Below are positions 59,137 through 64,000 of a stretch of 64,000 bases of DNA, piece by piece (position 1 is the stretch's first letter; each line of letters begins with the position of its first letter). The translations under genes were made by a program, and so were the position numbers. The notes below the pieces were generated by a model. It had not been told where the DNA came from and did no database searches. It was given only the letters and a program-made list of their open reading frames with translations. The stretch is from Nocardioides alkalitolerans (GTDB lineage Bacteria > Actinomycetota > Actinomycetes > Propionibacteriales > Nocardioidaceae), in NCBI GenBank assembly GCA_038184435.1, contig CP116227.1, positions 3,625,501 through 3,689,500 of the forward strand, in the 5' to 3' direction.

Positions 59137-60647
59137 GGCGTTCCTCCGGTGGGGACGGGGGTGGGTGCGGGCGTGCGGGTGGCGAGCAGGGCGCGGACGG
59201 CGTCGGCGCAGCCGCCGCAGCCGGTGGTGGCGCGGGTGGTCTCCCGCACCTCGTCGAGGGAGCCGCAGGCGCGCAGCGCGCCGGCGCTGACACCGGCGCA
59301 GGCGCAGACCTCGGCGGTGTCGGGCAGGTCGGCGGGGCCGGTCGCGGTCGTGCGCCGCTCCGGCAGGAGCAGGTCGCCGGGCTCGTGAGGGCCGAGCACG
59401 GTGCCGCGCTCGACGTACTGCGTCAGCAGCCCCACCCGCGCCAGGTCGCCGACGAGGGCGGCGGCGACGATGCGACCGTCGCGCACGACGAGCTTGCGGT
59501 GGGAGCGGGTGACGGGGTTGGTCACGGCGACGACCTCGCCGCCGGCGGCGGCCGCGGCCTCCGGGTCGCCGAGCACCGCGACGTCGAGGCCCGTGGCGCG
59601 GAGGCGGGCGACCTCGCGGATGCCGGGGTACGGCGCGGGCGCCGGGTCGTCCGTGCCGGCGAGCAGCTGCACGGCCAGGCACGTGGCCTGGTCCCACGCG
59701 GGGCCGACGAAGCCCGAGACGCGCCCGGCGTGCTGGGCGCAGTCGCCGATGGCGTGGACGGCCGGGTCGGTGGTGGCGAGGCGGTCGTCGACGACGATCC
59801 CGCGGCGCACCTCGAGGCCGGCCCCGCGGGCGAGCGCGGTGGCAGGACGACCGCCGGCGGTCAGCACCACGAGGTCGGTGGCGAGGACGTGGCCGTTGTC
59901 GAGCCGGACGCCCACGGCGTGCTCGGGCATCGGGCTGGGGACGAGCCGGGTGGCGCGGGCGCCGGTGTAGACGGTCGTGCCGAGCCGGGCCAGGTCGCGG
60001 GCCAGGATGCTCGCCCCGGCGCGGTCGAGCTGGCGGGACAGCACGTGGTCGGCGCCCTCGACGACCTCGGTGACGACGGCACGGCGGCCGGCGCGGGCGC
60101 CGAGCGCACGGGCGACCTGCAGGCCGAGGAGCCCGCCGCCGACGACGACGGCGCGGCGCACGGGGCGGGTCGGGTCGTCGAGCGCGGCGAGCAGTCCGCG
60201 GAGGTCGCCCGCCGAGCGGAAGGCGTGGACGGCGGGGTGGAGCGAGCCGTCGGGGCGCACCAGCCCGCGCACCGGGGGCAGCGTCGGGATGCTGCCGGTC
60301 GCGAGCACCAGCCGGTCGTAGGGCACCCGGCTGCGGTCGACGAGCACCACCTCGCGGGCGTCGCGGTCGATCTCCGCGACGCGGGCGCCGGTGCGCAGCG
60401 TGACGCCGGCCGCGGCGTACCAGTCCTCGTCGCGGAGCGTGATCGCCCGCTCGTCGTGGACGCCCTCGAGCACGGCGGAGAGCAGGATGCGGTTGTAGGC
60501 CGGGCCGGTCTCGTCGCCCAGCACCGTCAGCCGGTTCCCGCGCTCCACCCAGCCGCCGGCGACGAGGGTCTCGACGAGGCGGACCGCGGCCATGCCGTGG
60601 CCGACGACCACCAGGTGCTGGGAGTGCTCGGGGACGTGCGCGTTCAT
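59133..60647 (-). CDS. FAD-dependent oxidoreductase with C-terminal [2Fe-2S] (BFD-like) domain
   Basis: This 504-residue protein has two Rossmann folds (VVVGHGMAAVRLVETL and VVVGGGLLGLQVARAL) like the NirB N-terminus, and a C-terminal BFD-like site CACAGVSAGALRACG ... TTGCGGCADAVR with four cysteines. It closely resembles NirB's first half plus BFD, so it is probably the NAD(P)H electron donor of the adjacent nitrate reductase (NasB-like role). It overlaps both neighbours by 4 bp (ATGA). Confidence 0.88.
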   Translation of the reverse strand: MNAHVPEHSQHLVVVGHGMAAVRLVETLVAGGWVERGNRLTVLGDETGPAYNRILLSAVLEGVHDERAITLRDEDWYAAAGVTLRTGARVAEIDRDAREVVLVDRSRVPYDRLVLATGSIPTLPPVRGLVRPDGSLHPAVHAFRSAGDLRGLLAALDDPTRPVRRAVVVGGGLLGLQVARALGARAGRRAVVTEVVEGADHVLSRQLDRAGASILARDLARLGTTVYTGARATRLVPSPMPEHAVGVRLDNGHVLATDLVVLTAGGRPATALARGAGLEVRRGIVVDDRLATTDPAVHAIGDCAQHAGRVSGFVGPAWDQATCLAVQLLAGTDDPAPAPYPGIREVARLRATGLDVAVLGDPEAAAAAGGEVVAVTNPVTRSHRKLVVRDGRIVAAALVGDLARVGLLTQYVERGTVLGPHEPGDLLLPERRTTATGPADLPDTAEVCACAGVSAGALRACGSLDEVRETTRATTGCGGCADAVRALLATRTPAPTPVPTGGTP

Positions 60648-62746
60648 GCGCTCACCGCCGCCGCGCACACCTTGAACTCCGGCATGCGGCTCGCCGGGTC
60701 GAGGGCGTCGTTGGTGAGCCGGTTGGCGCCGACCCAGTGGAACGGCACGAAGACGGTGTCGGGGCGGATCGTCTCGACCACGCGCGCGGGGGCGCGCATC
60801 GACCCGCGGCGGGTGCGCACGGTCAGCACCTCGCCGTCGGCCGTGCCGAGGCGGCGCGCCAGGAGGGGGTGGAGCTCGACGTACGGGCCCGTGTCGGGGA
60901 GGTCCTTGACGCGGCGCGTCTGGGCGCCGGACTGGTACTGCCCCAGCACCCGCCCCGTCGTCAGGTGCAGCGGGAAGTCGTCGCAGGGCTGCTCGGCGGC
61001 GCCGCGGAACGTGGTGACGAGGAAGCGCGCGCGGCCGTCGGCGTGCCCGAAGCGGTCGGTGAAGAGCCGGGGGGTGCCGGGGTGCGGCGTGCCGTCGGCG
61101 TACGGCGCGGGGCAGGGCCAGAAGACGCCGTGCTCGGCGCGGATGCGGTCGTAGGTGATGCCCGCGTAGTCGGCCGGCCCGCCCGCGGAGGCCCGGCCGA
61201 GCTCGGCGAAGACCTCCTCGGGGTCGGTGGAGAACGTGCTCGGGGCGTCGAGCCGCTCGGCCAGCGCGGCGATCACCTCGAGGTCGGTGCGCACCCCCGC
61301 AGGCGGCGTGATCGCGCGCTGCCGGAGGACGACCCGGCCCTCGAGGTTGGTCATGGTGCCCGTCTCCTCGGCCCACTGGGTCACGGGCAGCACGACGTCG
61401 GCGAGGGCCGCGGTCTCCGACAGCACGAGGTCGGCCACGACGAGGAGGTCGAGGCTGCGGAGCCGCTCGGTGACGTGGAGGGCGTTGGGGGCCGAGACGA
61501 CGATGTTGGAGCCCATCACCAGCATCGCCCGGGGACCGGCGGGCGCTTCGTCGGTGGCGGGCCGACCGAGCGCGTCGAGCAGCTCGTAGGCCGAGCGGCC
61601 CTTGCCCGGCAGGGTCGCGGGGTCGACGCCCCACACCGCGGCGACGTGGGCGCGGGCCGCGGGGTCCTCGATGGACCGGTAGCCGGGCAGCTGGTCGGCC
61701 TTCTGCCCGTGCTCGCGGCCGCCCTGGCCGTTGCCCTGGCCGGTGAGGCAGCCGTAGCCCGCCCCCTCGCGACCCGGCATGCCGAGCGCGAGGGCCACGT
61801 TGATCCAGGCCAGCACGGTGTCGGAGCCCTGGTTGTGCTGCTCCACGCCGCGGGCGGTCAGCACGAGGACCCGTCCGCCCCGACGCGCGGTCCCGATGAG
61901 CAGGTCGGCCAGGGCGCGCACCTCGGCGGCGGCGATGCCCGTGACGCGCTCGACCTGCTCGGGCCACCAGGTCGCGACCGACCGGCGGACCTCGTCGAAG
62001 CCGGTGGTGCGGGCCGCGACGTACGCCTCGTCCACGGCACCCGCCGCCACCACGAGATGGAGGACGCCGAGCGCCAGCGCGAGGTCGGTGCCGGGCACCG
62101 GGGCGAGGTGGAGGTCGGACCGCTCCGCGGTCGGCGTACGCCGCGGGTCGACCACGACGACCTGCCCGCCCCGGGCGCGCAACCGGTCGAGGTGGCGTGC
62201 TGCCGGGGGCGCGGTCTCCGCCAGGTTGGAGCCGGCGAGCACGACCACGTCGGCCTTCTCGACGTCGGCCAGGGGGAAGGGCAGCCCGCGGTCGAGCCCG
62301 AGCGCCCGGAGGCCCGCAGAGGCGGCCGAGCTCATGCACCACCGGCCGTTGTAGTCGATCTGGCTCGTGCCCAGCGCCACCCGGGCGAACTTGCCCAGGG
62401 CATAGGCCTTCTCGTTGGTGAGTCCCCCCGCACCGAACACGGCGACGCCGTCGGCGCCGTGCTCGGTGCGGACCCGGGAGAGCTCGGAGGCGACGAGGTC
62501 GAGGGCCTCGTCCCAGGTGGCGGCCCGCAGCTCGCCGCGCGAGCCGTCGGCCGTGCGGTCCCGCACGAGCGGGGTGGTCAGCCGCTCGCGGTGGCCGCGC
62601 AGACCGGTGCTCGTCCAGCCCTTGCGGCACAGGGCACCCTCGTTGACCGGGAACGTCGCCCACGGCTCGACCGTGAGGGCGCGGCCCTCGCGGACGAGCG
62701 TCATGCCGCACTGCAGGGAGCAGTAGGGGCAGTGGGTGGTGGTCAA
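60644..62746 (-). CDS. Assimilatory nitrate reductase catalytic subunit (molybdopterin oxidoreductase)
   Basis: This 700-residue enzyme reduces nitrate to nitrite with a Mo-bisMGD cofactor. A [4Fe-4S] cluster is held by Cys6, 9, 13 and 40 (CPYCSLQC ... CRKG). The Mo ligand is Cys in IDYNGRWCMSSA. QGSDTVLAWINVALALGMPG and GRVLGQYQSGAQTRRV are the cofactor-binding blocks. The start is a TTG (62746) with GGAGA 5 nt upstream, unusual for such a protein; no ATG/GTG lies closer to the cluster. It overlaps the electron-donor gene by 4 bp. Confidence 0.93.
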   Translation of the reverse strand: MTTTHCPYCSLQCGMTLVREGRALTVEPWATFPVNEGALCRKGWTSTGLRGHRERLTTPLVRDRTADGSRGELRAATWDEALDLVASELSRVRTEHGADGVAVFGAGGLTNEKAYALGKFARVALGTSQIDYNGRWCMSSAASAGLRALGLDRGLPFPLADVEKADVVVLAGSNLAETAPPAARHLDRLRARGGQVVVVDPRRTPTAERSDLHLAPVPGTDLALALGVLHLVVAAGAVDEAYVAARTTGFDEVRRSVATWWPEQVERVTGIAAAEVRALADLLIGTARRGGRVLVLTARGVEQHNQGSDTVLAWINVALALGMPGREGAGYGCLTGQGNGQGGREHGQKADQLPGYRSIEDPAARAHVAAVWGVDPATLPGKGRSAYELLDALGRPATDEAPAGPRAMLVMGSNIVVSAPNALHVTERLRSLDLLVVADLVLSETAALADVVLPVTQWAEETGTMTNLEGRVVLRQRAITPPAGVRTDLEVIAALAERLDAPSTFSTDPEEVFAELGRASAGGPADYAGITYDRIRAEHGVFWPCPAPYADGTPHPGTPRLFTDRFGHADGRARFLVTTFRGAAEQPCDDFPLHLTTGRVLGQYQSGAQTRRVKDLPDTGPYVELHPLLARRLGTADGEVLTVRTRRGSMRAPARVVETIRPDTVFVPFHWVGANRLTNDALDPASRMPEFKVCAAAVSA

Positions 62747-62793
62747 CGGGTTCTCCGGTCTCTCGGGGCGGGGCGGGGCGGTGGGTGGTGGGC

Positions 62794-64000
62794 TCAGACG
62801 TGTGCGGCGAGGCGGCCGCGGCGGAGGTAGACGCCGTAGGTCACGGCCGTGCAGAGCACGTAGTAGGCCGCGAAGACCAGGAACGCGCCCTTGGTGGCGG
62901 ACAGCGGGTCGGCGACCCACGGTGCGCTGAAGGCGAGCGGGATGAGGAAGCCGCCGATCGCGCCGATCGCGCCGATGACGCCGAGGGCCGCGGAGGCCTG
63001 CTTGCCGGCCGCCGTCAGGGCCCCGGTGCGCTCGGGGGAGCCCGCGGGCGTGGTCGACTCGGCCCGACGACGCCAGATCGCGGGGATCATCTTGTAGGTC
63101 GAGCCGTTGCCGATGCCGGTGCAGGCGAACACGAGGAGGAAGAACCCGAGGAAGAGCGGGAACAGGCTCTCGTTCTCCGTCGCGATCGCCGGGTCGGCGG
63201 TCGGGTTCGGCGTGAGCTGGAAGACGGTCCAGAGCACGGCGAGGGTGCCGACGGTGAGCCCGAGGAACGCGAGCAGCGTGATCCGCGCACCGCCGTACCG
63301 GTCGGCGAGCCAGCCGCCCACGGGCCGCGCCACGGAGCCGACGCCGGCGCCGAGGAACGCGTAGTAGGCGAAGAAGATGCCCGTGCCGAGGGGGGCGGGC
63401 TCCGGCACCCAGAAGTTCAGCTTGATGAGCAGCGGCATCGCGGCGGAGTAGCCGATGAACGAGCCGAAGGTGCCGATGTAGAGCACCGCCATGATCCAGG
63501 TGTGCGGCTCCTTGACGACCCGCAGCTGCTCGCGGGGCTTCGCGACCGCCGTGCCGAGGTTGTCCATCCACAGCCAGGCCGCGACGGTGGCCGCGACGGC
63601 GAGGCCCGCGTAGAGCAGCGCCGCGCGCTCCAGGTGGATGCCGCCCTCGGACGCCTTCACCAGGCCGAAGATGCCCGCGCCGCCGACGACGACCGGCAGC
63701 AGCAGCTGGATCAGCGCGACGCCGAGGTTGCCGCCCGCGGCGTTGAGGCCGAGCGCGGCGCCCTTCTTCGCGGTCGGGTAGAAGTAGTTGATGTTGGCCA
63801 TCGAGCTGGCGAAGTTGCCGCCGCCGAAGCCGGCGGTGGCGGCGATGACGCAGAAGACCCAGTACGGCGTGCCCTCGTTGGTGACCGCCGCGGCGAAGCC
63901 GAGCGTCGGCACCAGCAGCAGCGCCGCCGAGACGATCGTCCAGTTGCGGCCGCCGAACAGCCCGACCGCGAAGGTGTAGGGGATCCGCAGCAGCGAGCCC
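62794..64000 (-). CDS. narK: NarK-type nitrate/nitrite transporter, cut by the window end
   Basis: The C-terminal 402 residues of an MFS protein are present, with nitrate signatures GFGGGNFASSMANINYFYP and GIGNGSTYKMIPAIW, and the upstream part IPYTFAVGLFGGRNW just before the edge. It imports nitrate and/or exports nitrite. Twelve helices would be expected; ten or so are seen. The nitrate reductase gene starts 47 bp after its stop, so this is the first visible gene of the operon. Its start and promoter (where GlnR/NnaR sites would be) lie beyond 64000. Confidence 0.95.
   Translation of the reverse strand, partial: GSLLRIPYTFAVGLFGGRNWTIVSAALLLVPTLGFAAAVTNEGTPYWVFCVIAATAGFGGGNFASSMANINYFYPTAKKGAALGLNAAGGNLGVALIQLLLPVVVGGAGIFGLVKASEGGIHLERAALLYAGLAVAATVAAWLWMDNLGTAVAKPREQLRVVKEPHTWIMAVLYIGTFGSFIGYSAAMPLLIKLNFWVPEPAPLGTGIFFAYYAFLGAGVGSVARPVGGWLADRYGGARITLLAFLGLTVGTLAVLWTVFQLTPNPTADPAIATENESLFPLFLGFFLLVFACTGIGNGSTYKMIPAIWRRRAESTTPAGSPERTGALTAAGKQASAALGVIGAIGAIGGFLIPLAFSAPWVADPLSATKGAFLVFAAYYVLCTAVTYGVYLRRGRLAAHV

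Overview
The window comes from a very GC-rich actinobacterium. A GTP-dependent PEP carboxykinase, a proteasome activator (Bpa), ANTAR regulators, a DUF222/HNH (13E12-type) gene, a DUF5926 protein and many leaderless -10-to-start-codon promoters all point to Actinomycetia. The overall gene set resembles Nocardioides and relatives, but the genus is inferred. I see no integrase, transposase, phage module or CRISPR array. Genes are packed tightly on both strands and no gene-free stretch exceeds 300 bases.

Layout. 0-8 kb: a membrane protein, a secreted-domain protein, a RecQ helicase fused to a phosphoribosyltransferase-like domain, then an acyltransferase-3 / processive GT2 pair. 7.7-18.8 kb: glutathione peroxidase, a ChrB-like protein with an MFS exporter, an SNF2 helicase / SWIM pair, LysE and TetR genes, a zinc-ribbon/QGY-repeat membrane protein, an EcsC-like protein and leucyl/phenylalanyl-tRNA-protein transferase. 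18.8-21.5 kb: five neighbouring genes for small exported proteins that share one two-cysteine domain but differ in their membrane anchors. 21.5-27.4 kb: rhodanese, a P-loop kinase broken by a homopolymer frameshift, a Fpg/Nei glycosylase, a DUF222-HNH protein, a hypothetical gene, a 31-bp tandem repeat, GDPD and DUF5926. 27.6-33.3 kb: TerD with three AIM24 paralogues, an adenylate cyclase overlapping a cyclic-nucleotide-binding protein, and arginine deiminase. 33.4-44.8 kb: large exported proteins, two GAF-ANTAR regulators, a PAP2-diacylglycerol-kinase fusion, ManC, SerS and two HAD hydrolases. 44.8-49.8 kb: Bpa, a quinone oxidoreductase / nitrilase divergent pair, a biotinyl carrier and two tRNA-Ser genes. 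49.8-51.3 kb: a 60-residue secreted-peptide precursor convergent with a LuxR/TrmB-like regulator. 51.3-54.3 kb: pckG and a Gly-rich membrane protein. 54.3-64 kb: a nitrate assimilation operon read leftwards (narK, nitrate reductase, FAD/[2Fe-2S] oxidoreductase, nirB, nirD, nnaR, sirohydrochlorin chelatase), most junctions being 4-bp ATGA overlaps.

How genes work together. NarK imports nitrate, the molybdenum enzyme reduces it with electrons probably passed by the adjacent FAD/BFD protein, and NirBD reduces nitrite to ammonium using siroheme, whose iron could be inserted by the CbiX/SirB-like chelatase; NnaR is the expected regulator. The cyclase and its overlapping cyclic-nucleotide sensor form a signalling pair, and a CRP/GlxR-like palindrome at 49136-49151 is a plausible cAMP target.

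The best candidates for undescribed biology are the secreted DTSWGQ peptide with its neighbouring regulator, the five-member two-cysteine exported family, the TerD-AIM24 module, and a dispersed palindromic repeat present at 768-820 and 17228-17282. Two genes carry single-base changes in long G or C runs that break the reading frame and a third may; these could be real or sequencing errors.
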